Below are positions 19,982 to 32,239 of a stretch of 64,000 bases of DNA, one piece after another. This stretch comes from Cydia pomonella (Eukaryota; Arthropoda; Insecta; Lepidoptera; Tortricidae), in contig NC_084716.1 of NCBI RefSeq assembly GCF_033807575.1, positions 1,364,001 through 1,428,000 of the forward strand. Reading direction: 5' to 3'. The position numbers were made by a program, and so were the translations under genes. The notes below the pieces were generated by a model. That model had not been told where the DNA came from. It worked only from the letters and a program-made list of their open reading frames with translations, and made no database searches. The first letter of the stretch is position 1. Each line of letters opens with the position of its first letter.

Positions 19982-22669
19982 AAAATAGAGCTACATACTT
20001 AATTCCGCTTTCGCATCCGCTTGTCCGCCAAATGCAGCCTTACTTACGTGGAATGCGCTTTGTTTTAATCAGTCATTTGTCATGCTCCTCCGTTTAATGG
20101 TATCCTCTCGTAGCGTTTCAATGACATGATATTCTATTTGGAATCGACATATTTTTCAATATATTCATTTTTTTTCACCAGTTCTATCATATAAAGTAGG
20201 TAGTTATTATCAAAAAGGTAGTGTACCGAAAAAAAAGTAAAACGTATAAACATATATTTGACGTCGACTGTACTGACCAGTCAAATCAGCTACAATTAAT
20301 GGAAATAATATCAAAATGATGTGTAAATACGAAAAACGAAGATGGTAAAAAGTATTACAAAGAATTTGATTTTGTTTTTCTGTCTATTTCCATAAATTCG
20401 AAATTATAACCTTCAATTAAACTTTTTATTTACTTACAACAAAAACCTAAAATAAGTGTCATTTAAATAGGTACTCAGAATTTAGGATGCCAAAAATCGA
20501 GAGCGTGAAATTACTATTTTCACTTTACAAATTTTATTCGTGTTGAATAAATCGAATTTCCATGAAAAAAGTATTATACTACACTCTGGCAAACTCTGAC
20601 AACCCTTCACGCTTACCTGTTTTAAATTTGTACATATTTGCCCGAAAAGCAATAATTTTTATGAATGAATAAATACATATTATTTTACAAATTCAAAATT
20701 CGTCACCGCGAGCCGGCACGGCGGCGACGCGCGCGCCGCGGGCGCTTGTAATTGCCGCCCAATGTTTGTTTTGTTCACCCCTTAACTCTTCACGCTGTCG
20801 CCGTCCCTTTCCCATCCACCCAAGTTTACGACATGCTATCCCGCTCCCACTTACCGCTCTCCTGCTACTTAAAGTTTATATTTTATCACAGTACTTCGAT
20901 ACCTTACGACGTTCGCTTGTATTCAGCTGCCATCCAACTTCAGAACTTATGATTATTGTTTCAAGATACAATTTCCCCTGGTGTTTTACTAACTTATATT
21001 GTTTTCGGTGTGTTAGTTTGGAATGGTTAGATTAATAGTCGCTATTCGGTTTATATATCGTGTAAGCGATTATTGATTGTAATTATCATGGCGCCCTAAG
21101 TTAAATACCGGGCGATCACGCGACGCGATTTATGGATCGAGTCGCTGCGTTTGCGCAGGTAATTATAACTACGATTTACTATTCGATTATTGCTATGGAA
21201 TCGATTCTTAACCTTATATGTACTTAAAATGTAGTGTTCTAGTATTTTTATTGCACTCAAGTGGTTGTCAACTTTATGTTTCAGTCGAATTTAACGTCTG
21301 TTTGATAACATTTATTTCTCATATATAAAGTATTTGTAGAAATAAAAATTGTATTTTATGTACGATATACTCTATTTTACTGTAGTTTTTTATTTCTATG
21401 CCATTTATTGTATACCTTAACATCAATAAGTTGTCATCATTGTTAAATAAGTAAATGTAAAATAAAATTAAAGTAAAACCACCGGGTTTTAAGTATCATA
21501 TAATGATATAAAAGTATTAAGGAAATAACGTTACATTACTGCTCGTAGTTTTGATATGGCACTTAAGTTAACCATTAAAATTGGCCTTCAAACTGGCCAA
21601 TATACAATCGTAGATCTGTTTTGCATTGAGATGTGAAATAAAAATGTATTCTGGTTTTATATTTGACATTTGTCATCACATCGTCAGTTTTGTGAGGGTG
21701 GTTAAATAAAGGCGTGTCTTTTATAAATTTATAATTATTTGCGAATTTATTTAAGGGTTATGTTGGTTGTTATGCGTCGATGTTCAAAGTATATTTTCTG
21801 ATCCATATAAATATAGAGAGTAAACCACTTTACCTGTAAACGTGTGTGATAAAATCGTTACTTACATGCACATATGCAGTTTACTATTGGCCATAAACTT
21901 ACACAAAGCAGTGAAGGAAACGACGCGCCATAAGTATCTGCTACACTCAAATACTTTTACAACTAGAGATCGATATCTATTTTTGTTAAGCTTGGAGACT
22001 GCTACTTTTGACGTAGTGTAGTCTGATCGTAGTCTGTCGAAGCCAATTTTGTATCCGAATGTAGATGAAAATGTGCATGTAATTCGTCGCTGCGAGCCGG
22101 CACGTTATCTCAGTACACGGACATAAAGCCACTGCTAGACGAGCGCTGTGCGTATTTCGAGACGGCGTAATTGCCAACTCTGTCGTTTATGGCGGGCATT
22201 GTTCTTCTTGATATCCGTTTACTCTGCCAGGGATTTAAATTAGTACTAAAGATTATTAATCTCACATCTCACCACGTTTAACCTCTTGTATGTAAATGAT
22301 GATATTAGTCATGTTTTTGCATTTTTTTTTCAGAACTCTTCAGCTCTATACGGCATACCTATTCTAGGTTCGAATCCACGATTGTTGACCACACACACAC
22401 ACACACACACATATGAATAACCTTGATACGATCTAATGAGCGAAGAAATATAAATATAAAAATTATTTTACTAGCGTTACTCATATCTACTCAGGGTCCA
22501 GATTGGAGTTTTGCAGAAACTCGAGGCAGCTGGTCAAGTGAGAAGTGAGGTACCTATAACTGTATGTTTGTATAATTTTCTCACAGTTAATCTGTGGAAT
22601 ACTCGTAAACTGTCACTAGCGGTATTGCCGGATCGATACGACCTTCATACCTTAAATACAATTTAACAC
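19982..22669. other. No gene recognised
   Basis: Long AT-rich interval. A CpG-rich patch at 20702-20758 (GCGGCGACGCGCGCGCCGCG) is followed by pyrimidine-rich sequence; short plus-strand frames there (20752-21035) have no recognisable domain. ATGGCGCCC at 21089 is followed by a stop after two more codons. I see no supported gene. Confidence 0.45.
22388..22412. repeat. (AC)n microsatellite
   Basis: About 11 uninterrupted AC dinucleotides, following a GGTTCGAATCC motif at 22368 that resembles a box B but has no tRNA-like head. Confidence 0.9.
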
Positions 22670-22780
22670 TTGCAAGCCCTCTGGTGCTGCAGGTATCCAC
22701 GGGCGACGGTAATCGCTTACCATCAGGCGATTAGTCTGCTCGTGTGCCTCCACAGACCACCTCCTATATCATAAAAAAAC
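22670..22780 (+). mobile_element. Retroposon 3' end
   Basis: CTCTGGTGCTGCAGGTATCC, GGGCGACGGTAATCGCTTAC, CATCAGGCGATT and a CTCGTGTGCCTCC...ATCATAAAAAAAC ending. It is related to the ATCAGGCGGGCCGTATGCTT tail family at 6362, 50672 and 57547 but clearly a different subfamily. The A-run sets plus orientation. Its coding part is absent. Confidence 0.65.
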
Positions 22781-23397
22781 ATTTAGTCAGAGAGTATTGA
22801 GTATAACATTATTACGAGTATGGGTATACTAATGTACCGCAGCACAGATCAACACGCTACACAATTATTTTTGATGTACTTCTTTAAAGTCCTTTAAGAC
22901 AATTATGACAAATATATGAGTAGTCTGTTATTGTTCACTGGTCTTTAATTCAAAGAGTAGTAAATAAACCAGAATGTATAAATAAATGAAATATACATAA
23001 AGAGTAAATAAATAAATTAAGGGCCGTGTTGACGTGCAGGCAAAAAGACTTGGCGCGAAGATTTCTTTGTGCCGCCGCCATTCCGTGCCGATCCTCCAAA
23101 TTGGTGGTGCTCTGAAGTTTTATGCGACAATACAGTAAAAATACTAACAAAACTATTAAGTGAGTGTAATTGAACCTTGTGTCTTTGTAATAAGATTCAC
23201 AACTGTTCTGTTATGATGGGGCTAAAGCAAATTTTTTGATAGTAATGATCGAAAGTGCAAATGATTTTCATTATGCAAAAACATAAGGGCAAAAACTATA
23301 CAAACAATTCCTATGGTGTAGCTAATACGCAGCCTATTGAACGCGGCTTCCTACTGTAGAAAAATTATTTAGTTTCTAGGTATAGCCACATCAGACA
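22781..23397. other. No gene recognised
   Basis: AT-rich. No supported feature. Confidence 0.5.
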
Positions 23398-23455
23398 ACG
23401 TCCATAATGTTTATTTAGGGTCGCCGTCATCGAAAACGATGAGGAGGACTATATA
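23398..23455 (+). repeat. Short interspersed repeat, copy 1 (partner at 34.3 kb)
   Basis: TTTATTTAGGGTCGCCGTCA, then TCGAAAACGATGAGGAGGAC and TATAT, is shared with 34303-34360 in the same orientation with only two or three substitutions over about 45 bp. The short conserved core suggests the end of a longer element. The class is unknown. Confidence 0.7.
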
Positions 23456-23716
23456 TAAAGTTGGAATTCGCACCTAGTCAACCAGTCTTTTTAAATTACC
23501 GCAGCTCCTATTTTACTGTAAATATGTAAAGTTACATTTGCCCCATCAGCTTCGCCTTCATAAAGCCAACCATACAAAATATTATTATATTTTAATTTGA
23601 ACCCTATTTGTATGATAATTTGTGGTTAATTTCGTTTGTTTGAGAAAGCACGGTTTATGAAAGTGTATAATTAGATTTAAACAGAGTGTAAGTACACTGT
23701 AAATCACTTTAGGCTC

Positions 23717-24041
23717 TACGAGGCGCTGCTGGCCTAGCGGTAAGAGCGGGCGACTTGCAATCCGGAGGTCGTAGGTTCAAACCCTGGCTCGTACCAATGA
23801 GTTTTTCGGAACTTATGTACGAAATGTCATTTGATATTTACCAGTCGCTTTTCGGTGAAGGAAAACATCGTGAGGAAACCGGACTACTTCCTAGGCCTAG
23901 TTTACCCTCTGGGCTGGAAGGTCAGGTGGGTCATACGCCAATTCTTGGGATTAGTTGCCAAGCGGACCTCAGGCTTCCGTGAGCCGTGGCAAAATACTGG
24001 GACATCGCGAGGAAGATGATGATGATTGGGTCTTACGAGGC
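23717..24041 (+). mobile_element. tRNA-derived SINE with probable 8-bp target duplication
   Basis: TACGAGGC at 23717-23724 recurs at 24034-24041. The head has box A (TGGCCTAGCGGTAAGAGCG) and box B (GGTTCAAACCC). The body has GAGTTTTTCGGAAC and TTTTCGGTGAAGGAAAACAT, shared with the SINE at 15592. The tail differs and ends in (GAT)n-rich GAAGATGATGATGATTG. Short open frames across it are incidental. Confidence 0.8.
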
Positions 24042-24420
24042 TACTGACCAACGAAGTAACATTAGCCCTACGGGCCGAAACAGTGTAACTCAATTACTGC
24101 TACTTTACAGACGTTAAATTGCCTACAATTGAGGTTTAGTCGACTTTAATGGAGAACATGTTCACTATCGATTTCAATTGGGAAAATTGACGATCGTTAG
24201 GCGCGATAGAGGCTGAAATCGATACCTCTGTGTGTGAATTCGAGCCATGCTGTGGATTCAGTTTCGAATTAATTCGTGGAAAGAAAGGAAACGTAATTGA
24301 CATGATTGTATTCGTACAACAATATGTATGTGTTTGGATTATACCTATTTGGATCCCATTATTGACGGGAGACAATCTTAAAGGAATAGATTTTGGTACA
24401 ATCAAGATAATTATTTGAAT
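24042..24420. other. No gene recognised
   Basis: Nothing supported. Overlapping short frames on both strands (24136-24418) show no recognisable domain. Confidence 0.45.
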
Positions 24421-24520
24421 TCTGTGCCACTTCGTACCTTATCACAGTGGCAATCAATATGGAAGCCACTAGAGATATCATGTTAATGTTACTGTGACAA
24501 GATTCGATTGTCACGTAAAG
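24421..24520 (+). mobile_element. Small MITE, uninterrupted copy
   Basis: GTGCCACTTCGTACCTTATC, then ACAGTGGCAATCAATATGG, a centre with CCACTAGAGATATCATG, and ACTGTGACAAGATTCGATTG as the mirrored end. It provides the unsplit reference for the copy at 17748-17965. Confidence 0.55.
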
Positions 24521-24595
24521 CAAATTCATTTACCGTACACTTTTGGATTTCCAGTTGAACTTAAAGATTTTTTTTTGTTTTTTGCTCATTAGCAT

Positions 24596-24770
24596 GAGCT
24601 AATGATGGACACAGGAGGTGGCCATAGGAACTATGTGATAAAACAACGCAACCTAATGTGTTTGGGTCTCTTAGCATTGTCTAGATGAGTATTAGTTGCC
24701 TGATGAAATAAAAGTACAGTCTGATAAAAGCTTTTATCAAAAATGATATTTTTGACAAAAAAAAAACTGT
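24596..24770 (+). repeat. Interspersed repeat, copy 2 (partner at 4.4 kb)
   Basis: Shares GATGGACACAGGAGGTGGCC, ACAACGCAACCTAAT, TTTGGGT and GATGAGTATTAG with 4432-4601, in the same order and strand. It ends in an A-run (24758-24767), which may mark a retroposon 3' end. No coding frame. Confidence 0.6.
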
Positions 24771-25427
24771 CTGTAACCTGCTTCTAGACATAATTAAAAC
24801 GATACAGTATGAAAACAGTGTACGATATAATTAATAGGACAAATGACCGAAAGCCTCGGCCCGGCCGCGCCGCGCATAACTGCGGTATGATTTATCTGCC
24901 ATTGTGTAGGTTTTTGCAACCCGGTGCTTAGCTTCTGAAGACCTGATACTGCTTTAGGAGTCGGTAATATTTCCGAACTCGTCTTTTTGGGACGTAGTTT
25001 AATCGCCTGAAGTTGGAATTGTCGCCAGACCATAAAGCAAGGTTCTCAAAAACATTAAAAATTAGGTTTGAGGATAGATCAAACTGTTTTGAAGAGATTC
25101 AGAACTAATTTTGAAAGTTTGTTTTTTTTGACGATGGTTGAAACTTGAATCTTTATACTTCTTACTTATACGTTTTCATCAGAATCTTCTCGATTTTCAT
25201 TTTATTATAAGTTTGTGCAAACATATCACAAAAGCTTTACTTACACTTATTTTCATAACCTAATTCGTTCATTACAAGACATGAAATTGGGGCTCTTATA
25301 AATTATGAACTTTTGGGATGTCTATGTTTATGGCATTTTATAATATCATATAAGCTTAAATATAAAGTGGAGACAGTTATTCATGCGGAATCTGACAACT
25401 TTTAATACTTACTCGTTTATTTGACTC
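24771..25427. other. No gene recognised
   Basis: Contains a short GC cluster (24855-24890, CGGCCCGGCCGCGCCGCGC). The minus-strand 79-codon frame at 24794-25033 has no recognisable domain. Confidence 0.45.
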
Positions 25428-25665
25428 TGTCTGGCCCTGGCTATAAAGCCGATGGTCCGGAATTCGAATCCCGTTAAGAGCATTTATTTGTGTGATGAGC
25501 ACAAATATTTGTTCACGAGTCATGGGTGTTTTCCATGTATATAAGTATGTATTTATCTATTTATGTATGTATATCGTCGCCTAGTACCCATAGTACAAGC
25601 TTTGCTTAGTTAGGGCTAGGTAGATCTGTTTAAGTTGTCCCCAAATATTCATTTATTTAGCAGGA
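25428..25665 (+). mobile_element. Diverged SINE copy
   Basis: The head has GTCTGGCCCTGGC and a box B-like GAATTCGAATCCCG; the body has GTGTGATGAGCAC and GAGTCATGGGTGTTTTC, as in the SINE at 59410. The tail departs from that family (TAGTTAGGGCTAGGTAGATC), so it is an older or different subfamily member. Confidence 0.7.
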
Positions 25666-27454
25666 TCCTACTTTAAAATTATAATCAACCGTTTAGATGT
25701 TAGAACACTGCTCGGTTATGTCCACAAAACCTCTACTAACGCGTTACGGCGCGTACCAACTTCCACATATTGACTGACTAATTTTCATCTTTATTGTAAC
25801 TACATAAGTCCCATCTCTAATCAGTTACAAAGGTTCCTGTTAGGAATCCCGCGCCTGGAGGTAAAAACCCTTCGCTCGTGTCCAATCACCACAACACATG
25901 TTGTCATGTTTTAAACATGCTTTGAAGCAAAAACAAGCGAACGTTCTAACGCTTGCGGCACCACTAAATATTGCTTCGGTTAGGCTAAGACACCACGAGA
26001 AATTTCCTAAGCTAGCTCTAATTTTCAGTGCGAGCAGGATGTCGTTATAAACTACTGGAAATACTAGGGGGCGCTACTAGTTTCGCTGCAACTCAGAGTT
26101 GCTTAGGGTTAAAGGAGCGTAGATTATTAAGTAATATATTTGTGAGGTTATTGAATTGTGACGAAAAAGAGACTTTTCCATGGCCAGAGGTGAAACGTGT
26201 TAAATGTTAAAGGGCGAAGCATGAAAGGTTGTTCAAATTTAACTTATACGGGACTAAATTTTGCCCGGTTATAATTAAGTCAGACAATCATAAACAATTA
26301 AACGAATAGGAGATCGAAGAATCGAAGATCTATTTTCTTTATTAACTTGGATATACCTAGGTATATGAAGTAAACTTTCATTTATGATGTCTCTACGCGT
26401 TCATGATTTCAATTTATTTTATTGTTCTTTAATTTTGTATATTACCTATCGCTTTTCCTGACATACAACATTATATTCCTAGCTCATTGCCCTCGTAACA
26501 TTGTACGTAATATGTAAAAGTGTACGCATGATATAACATTAGCAATAAGGTTTTCTCGATAAATTATTCTTATTCCTTATTTCATCAGACTGACGTGAAA
26601 TTTCTTTTAATGTATGGTGACCAAATATCGCGGGATTAAACCTCGGTTCGGCTGTATATATCAGAGTAAATACTTTGATAAAAATATGTAAAAAGATGAC
26701 ATTTTCGGTCAGGATATCATACAAAAATAAGAGGCCACCATAAAACCAACATAAACTACAGCTACTTAAGTTTGCGGTTGTATCCTACACTAGGAGTAGA
26801 GCAGAAAAAAGCAGATTCGGATTTATCAGATGTCATAATAAAAGGACGAGTGGACCATATACGAGGGCTGTTGTATATTTCATAAGGACTGAAGCATCAA
26901 AGCTCACGAATCTTCTTCGTTCAAAGACGACACTTTAAAAGATGAACCAGCTGCCTAGAAATTATTAATATCCTAATCAGAGAATAAGTGTTAGTGTTAC
27001 CTACTCATTAACGTCTGACAAGTCTAACAAGATGTTGAAAATAGAATCGTTTGTGTTTGTTACAAAGAAACAAAATTTAACAGAAATTTGCAAAGTTCTG
27101 AATAAAACTACATGAGAACTCGATTCCCAGCGGCAACTGAGCACCTTTTGTTACAGGTCACAAATATAGAATAGCTGATTTAGCTTCGGGCTGCCTACGA
27201 ATATTTTTGACACGCCGCCGCTATAAAAGACTAACTATTGATTCACTTTATATTAAATTGTAACAAATGTTTTACTTACTTAGTAATAGAATAGATAATA
27301 ATTAATGATTACAATTCGTCTCACACAAATAAAAAAAAAATACATAAGAACTAAAAAGAAACTATCAATAAACTTAACTATAAATAAAACTAAACCTAAA
27401 CCTAACCTATAAAAACTAGTCAAACAATCCACCCCGCATCGCTCCTTTTTTTTT
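25666..27454. other. No gene recognised
   Basis: AT-rich. GGGGGCGCTACTAGTTTCGC near 26070 is unusual in composition but has no splice or repeat evidence. No gene is supported. Confidence 0.45.
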
Positions 27455-27712
27455 AAATAAATATTATAGGACATTATTACACAAATTGACTAAATCCCAC
27501 GGTAAACTCAATAAGGCTTGTGTTGCGGGTACTTAGACAACGATATATATAATATATGAATATTTATAAATACTTAAATACATAGAAAACACCCATGACT
27601 CAGAAACAAATATCCATGCTCATCACACGAATAAATGCCCTTACCAGGATTTGAACCCGAGACCATCGGCTTCGTAGGCAGGGTCACTACCCACTAGGCC
27701 AGACCGGTCGTC
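27455..27712 (-). mobile_element. tRNA-derived SINE
   Basis: A minus-strand full-length member of the family at 19734 and 59410: CCGGTCTGGCCTAGTGGG head, GGGTTCAAATCC box B, ATGAGCATGGATATTTGTTT body and a GTCCTATAATATTTATTT tail. It abuts a LINE fragment at 27714, suggesting insertion into that LINE. Confidence 0.85.
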
Positions 27713-27713
27713 A

Positions 27714-27945
27714 AAATAAAACTCCTAATGCAAAGGTGCCCATCACGCTTGCTGCGTTTCCGCGTTGAACCGCGATGGACAACCTTTGCGCTAGGAACGA
27801 CCCGGAGCGGGGGTCGAGACCCCTCTCCTGCAAGCGCCGCCCCAGTTCCCCAAGAAAAGATTTCGCCTCCGCGTAACAGCACCCTAACATCTCCACGGCA
27901 AGGGGAACAAACAAGTAGCTTGCTAGGCCCGAAAATTTCCTTACA
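27714..27945 (-). mobile_element. Reverse-transcriptase element C-terminal fragment
   Basis: The minus-strand frame encodes ASYLFVPLAVEMLGCCYAEA, KSFLGELGRRLQ, then DPRSGSFLAQRLSIAVQRGN and AASVMGTF. From memory, this order (F-V-P-L-A-x-E-x-L-G, G-R-R, D-P-R-S, F-L-x-Q-R-x-S-I-A-x-Q-R-G-N-A) recurs at the very C-terminus of many invertebrate reverse-transcriptase polyproteins. I cannot name the clade. The frame is intact over about 75 codons but ends abruptly after GTF, next to the minus-strand SINE at 27455-27712. No upstream polymerase domain is visible. An alternative reading is an exapted exon, which I consider less likely. Confidence 0.6.
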
Positions 27946-27984
27946 TAAACGTTAACCTAACTAGATTTGCATTGTTTTTTAAGA

Positions 27985-28145
27985 TGACTTCTGCTGACCG
28001 GCATATAAGTTACATCGTGAGGAAACCTCTATACATCTCCGAATAAATTCAATGGGATATGTGTAGCCTCCAACACGCATTGAGCAACCAGGAGGGCAAG
28101 AAGGAGGTTTGTGCGTTGCAGTAGGACGTACCTATATAAGCTGAA
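27985..28145 (+). mobile_element. Degraded SINE 3' portion
   Basis: Shares TCGTGAGGAAACC, a GAATAAATTCAATGGGATAT stretch and GGAGGTTTGTGCGTTGCAGT with the body and tail of the SINE at 15592, with many substitutions. The tRNA-like head is missing. Confidence 0.6.
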
Positions 28146-28379
28146 GTAGTATAGACAATAAACAAACATGGCGTACAAGTACAAGCAATGTAGCAGTTAA
28201 AGAAAATAAATATCAACTTGAACCATGTACCCGTCTCTGTCGGTCAGATATCGGATCAGTTTAGTATTCCGTCGGCATGTTTGTACCGTCGATACAATTT
28301 TCATTCGTAGCCTATACAAGGTCAGTTAAGAATATTGCTGTTAGTATGTACTGCCCATACTGTTAACTGACTATACTTA

Positions 28380-28612
28380 AACCTTATTCCAAAGACTTAA
28401 GGCCTACAAATGGTCATTTAAGACTTGCTGTCGCTGTCTGGACAGACATCACTCGGATAGGTCGATAATGTTTTGAATTCAGTAAGTATTGTCGGCATTG
28501 TTTAGTGACCATTTTTGAATCTTATCCCAAAGACATTAAGGCTCACAAATGACAGTTAATACTTGCTGTCACTGTTCGGCGGACAGACATGACTCTTATA
28601 GGTCGATAATGG
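28380..28612. repeat. Diverged tandem duplication (period about 138 bp)
   Basis: CTTATTCCAAAGACTTAAGG at 28383 recurs as CTTATCCCAAAGACATTAAG at 28521. Both are followed by ACTTGCTGTC, GACAGACAT and ATAGGTCGATAATG in the same order. Sequence upstream (28321-28375) shares GTTAA and TGCTGT motifs, so a third, weaker unit is possible. No coding frame is maintained. Confidence 0.65.
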
Positions 28613-29289
28613 TCTGTTTTCAGCTGACCGGACAGGACTGTGGGAACTACAAGCATGTTTACAAATGGACTAGTAGCACGCAAGACGATGGAATGCAAAA
28701 ACGTGCGATTTTAATATTTATTTTGATTCGGAATTCGATTTATCTTTGATAAAAGTTCTTGGACGTAACAATGATTATTATTCGTCTCGCGTCCAATTAT
28801 GGTCCCTATAACAGTTACATCAAGTCTCTTTTGGTCGGGATGATTTAAAAAATTATTGGAGAAATATTTTGTTACCGTATTTATATTTCTAAATAAATTA
28901 ATGTGATAAACTTCCAAAATATGTCTACAAACATTTTACGTCAGAGCTACTCCATATAAAAATGATCTGTCATAGGTACCATCATTATTCGATGCGATAG
29001 GTATCAGGCAACGGATACCTTTGTTTGACATAATTATTGAAAGTCATAATGTAATGATTGTCAGATTATCATTAGTCATAATTCTGAAACCGTTAACTTC
29101 TCAGAATTTTCGTAAGGTTATCCTATAGATAGGTTTGGTTTGTTTTATGGTAATCCTGAAAAGTTACGCGGTTTTGAGAAAAAACCAATTATGACTAACG
29201 AAGATGCGGACAAACAATACATATGACTTAAAACTTTATGGGAAACAATAGAGACCCATCAGACAAGCAATAAGAATATTTTTTACCAT
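28613..29289. other. No gene recognised
   Basis: AT-rich. Nothing supported. Confidence 0.5.
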
Positions 29290-29584
29290 CTATAATAGGG
29301 AGGTATGTAGGTTCCATGCTATGAGACGTATAAGCAGGGCGTATTCAACCGTTGTAATATTATAGCTTGTAAGGCTTTCTATTGCATTTCTATAGCTCTC
29401 TAGATAACTGGAAATGAAACCAGCGTCAAATTTTGTTTTTACTTCTACAAAAACGTGCCTACGAAAGTGATTCACTGCTGTTGCGCAACGATCCGATGCG
29501 GATCTTGGCCTCCAACACCAAAGACCGCCATGCTGCTCTGTCAAAAGCCATTTCTGTCCAGTCGACGGCGCCTAGTTCGCTATA
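29290..29584 (-). mobile_element. RTE-like LINE C-terminus and 3' UTR
   Basis: On the minus strand, 29459-29578 encodes ELGAVDWTEMAFDRAAWRSL and VLEAKIRIGSLRNSSESLS ending at a stop. A W-x-x-M/A-x-D-R-x-x-W-R-S-L core is the usual end of RTE-type and related LINE proteins. The following sequence to 29290 would be the 3' UTR. The frame is intact at this end. The reverse transcriptase is absent because of 5' truncation. This family is distinct from the RTE fragment at 19208. Confidence 0.65.
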
Positions 29585-31500
29585 ATTATATGTGCCAACA
29601 GATAAATACATAGGTCCAGAAACACGATCCACAAAGATATAATGTTTTGAAAAGATGTGTCCTGCCGGTCCATATTGGGATACCCTCCTCCAATTGAGGG
29701 GGGATTTAAATCTTCTCGGGTCAAAGCTGTAGGGCTAGAGCCAGTGTAGCTTTATTTGACGTTCATAAGTGCATTGTAATATGCCTACTTGAATAATAAA
29801 CTATCTTTATCACGTAGAAACCAGATAATAAACATGTTCCGTATTCTAAAATTGCATATCTGATTGATGACCTTTGCTGTAACGCACGTTCTGTGCCGTA
29901 TGTCAGTGTCCAGCCATCAATATTTAAAAATCGTATCCTTCTAAGAATGCTACAGCTGTCAAACATATCGTTATATTACTGATCAGATAAAGTGGTACAC
30001 GCATTTGTCCAGACATTTCCAAAGTTTTCCACATACCCGAATCAAAACACGTCCATAATGACACTCGGCAAAAGAAATATAAATATAGTCAGTGGCTTCA
30101 TTCTGCCATTACGCTGGAATCTTCCATCTTGGAATCTCCGAATAGCCAATGAATTTTTACTGCCGCATCGTCTACATAACTAACTAAAAAAGAGAAAAAG
30201 TCGAAAATTGTTTATCGTGTGGATCGGCAAGTTTCCCAGCGAGAGTTGGAATTAAAACATTGCATTTTTACTGGAAGAATTCCTGGACGGAGATGGTATC
30301 TCGCGCGACGCACGATTTATTGGACGAGGCGGCGAGTCCTTCCATTACGCTGCGGCGTAATGGTTTCGTCCATCGAGTGATTAGTGTTTAACCGATTGAA
30401 CCGATACGGGTAGCTGGTGGGAATGTGAAGTGTCTAACGGCAGTGACATCAAGGGGCTTCATGGATGTAATAAAATGGGATACAAATGACGCTCGTAAGA
30501 ACTGACAGTGAGAAGTTAACACAACGTTCTGCTAGTTAGTCTTGTACGTTTAAAAGCTATGTAAAATGGAAATTGTACTAAATTTATAGCTATTTGGAAA
30601 TTAAATCACTCTCAAACATATCTCCTTATTTTCAGTAAATTGTAGGTAAGTATGCAATAGCATAGAAAACCTTGAATTATTTAGAAAAATTGTAAAAGCC
30701 ATACAAGTAGAAAAGTGTGATATACTACCTGTTAATACCTTTAGCAAAAGAAGGTCGAATTCGAAAAGTTTAGGTACAGTAAGCTGCATGAGATAAATGA
30801 TCTCCAGTGCATAGAAACATGTTTGCTGGGGGGTCAGTTATCTCTGTAGTTTACTGTACTGTAGTAGAAAGCATAATCGCTTCATGAGAATTTCTTATGA
30901 GAATTTTTCTACCTCCAGAGAAGCAAAAATGTCACAAACCCAAATCGATACAGCTATATAAGAATGAAAGATTTTCATGAGAATTTATCAGAAATCCTTC
31001 TCTCATTAGACCTAGCTACGATCCTGTATCTACATATATGGAATTATCGCCCATAGAAGTTCCAAGAATTAAGTTATCTCTGCTATGTCCAGAAAAACTA
31101 GGTGCTAATAGCTTCATCGTTCGACGCACACGCATGCGCCGTGGGAGCGGCGCAGAATACTACTCAAAAACCCGCCAAGTGGGGAGTTAAAGTACGTGCA
31201 GATAGACCTAGAGGCGGAACCGATACTGATGTGATACCTAATGATGTATTTGTCTGCATGAAAGCGTGATAATGATAATGACAGTATCCACTGTCCATCT
31301 CTTTCAAGCGCGTCTATATATAAGCTTTCGGACATATAAGAAAACCGTAAATCAATCAAAACTGTTATAAAAGAAGATTTCAAACTTTGCTCTACCCTAC
31401 TCTTTTGGTATGACCTACGGTACAAAAACAAAAAATTTAACAACTTGTGCCCAACACTATATAGCCGCTATATGACGGCACCGTTATCCCAGGAAACTAC
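29585..31500. other. No gene recognised
   Basis: AT-rich. A perfect small hairpin CCATTACGC/GCGTAATGG lies at 30341-30362 in a GC-rich patch (30300-30430). The 109-codon minus frame at 31114-31443 has no recognisable domain. No gene is supported. Confidence 0.45.
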
Positions 31501-31610
31501 AGGGCCCACCGCGAACCACGTTCGACGTGTGCCTCCCTGTCACACTTACGTACGAATTTACAAGTGTGACAGAGAGGCAACACGTCGAACGTGATTCGCG
31601 GTAGTTCCCT
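31501..31610. mobile_element. Small foldback MITE, second copy
   Basis: AGGGCCCACCGCGAACCACG at the left end is mirrored by ATTCGCGGTAGTTCCCT at the right, with arms of about 45 bp. Same family as 14808-14916, in opposite orientation as shown by the loop (ACGTACGAATTTACAAG versus its reverse complement). Confidence 0.75.
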
Positions 31611-32239
31611 GAGAGCCTAGTTTACTGCCTGTCTCAATGGAGGAAAGGTAGAGAGGCGTCAAGACGTGCTGAACGATAATTTCTTATTTTTTCTTTGTCA
31701 GTCATACTCATCTTTCAGTCATGCTCATAATGTGAGGCTACTTGTTGTAACGGAAGTCGCAAAGGAGAATTTTATTGAGAATGCCTCGTGCTGTTGAGTT
31801 GTCGCTATAAACTATTCTAAAGGTAGAAAAGTTAATCGACCAAAGCAGACGACGAATAAGTACCTCGGTATTTATTGCGTTACAAATAGTAACAAGTAAT
31901 CTAAGTATATTGACGTTAAGATAAGGATGTTTAGGATTGCGAAAAGAGTCAACAATTTACCCTTTTCTTCATATTTTATATCGGTGGATGAATAAAAGCA
32001 GTCACTTTTTAACACAGAAAATATTTTTATATAAAAACTTAAATGAAGGTCGGAGATGTTGAGAAATTGAACGAATAAACCATTCTTTCAAAAGTGTTTG
32101 TGTTCAGAAAAAAGTCAGAGTGTCGTGGAACACTCGGTTGGAACAAAGTATATTATTATTGATTAACGTGTATCTTATTGATCAACAAATACAAAAAAAA
32201 ATATCGACGAAATAATAATTATAGAAATGCGACTTACAG
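31611..32239. other. No gene recognised
   Basis: AT-rich. Nothing supported. Confidence 0.5.

Noticed and set aside
20752..21035. Overlapping plus-strand frames after a GC-rich patch
   Set aside because: Two frames open at once over the same DNA, no start context or splice support.
22368..22380. tRNA box B-like GGTTCGAATCC
   Set aside because: No box A or paired arms upstream; followed by an AC microsatellite.
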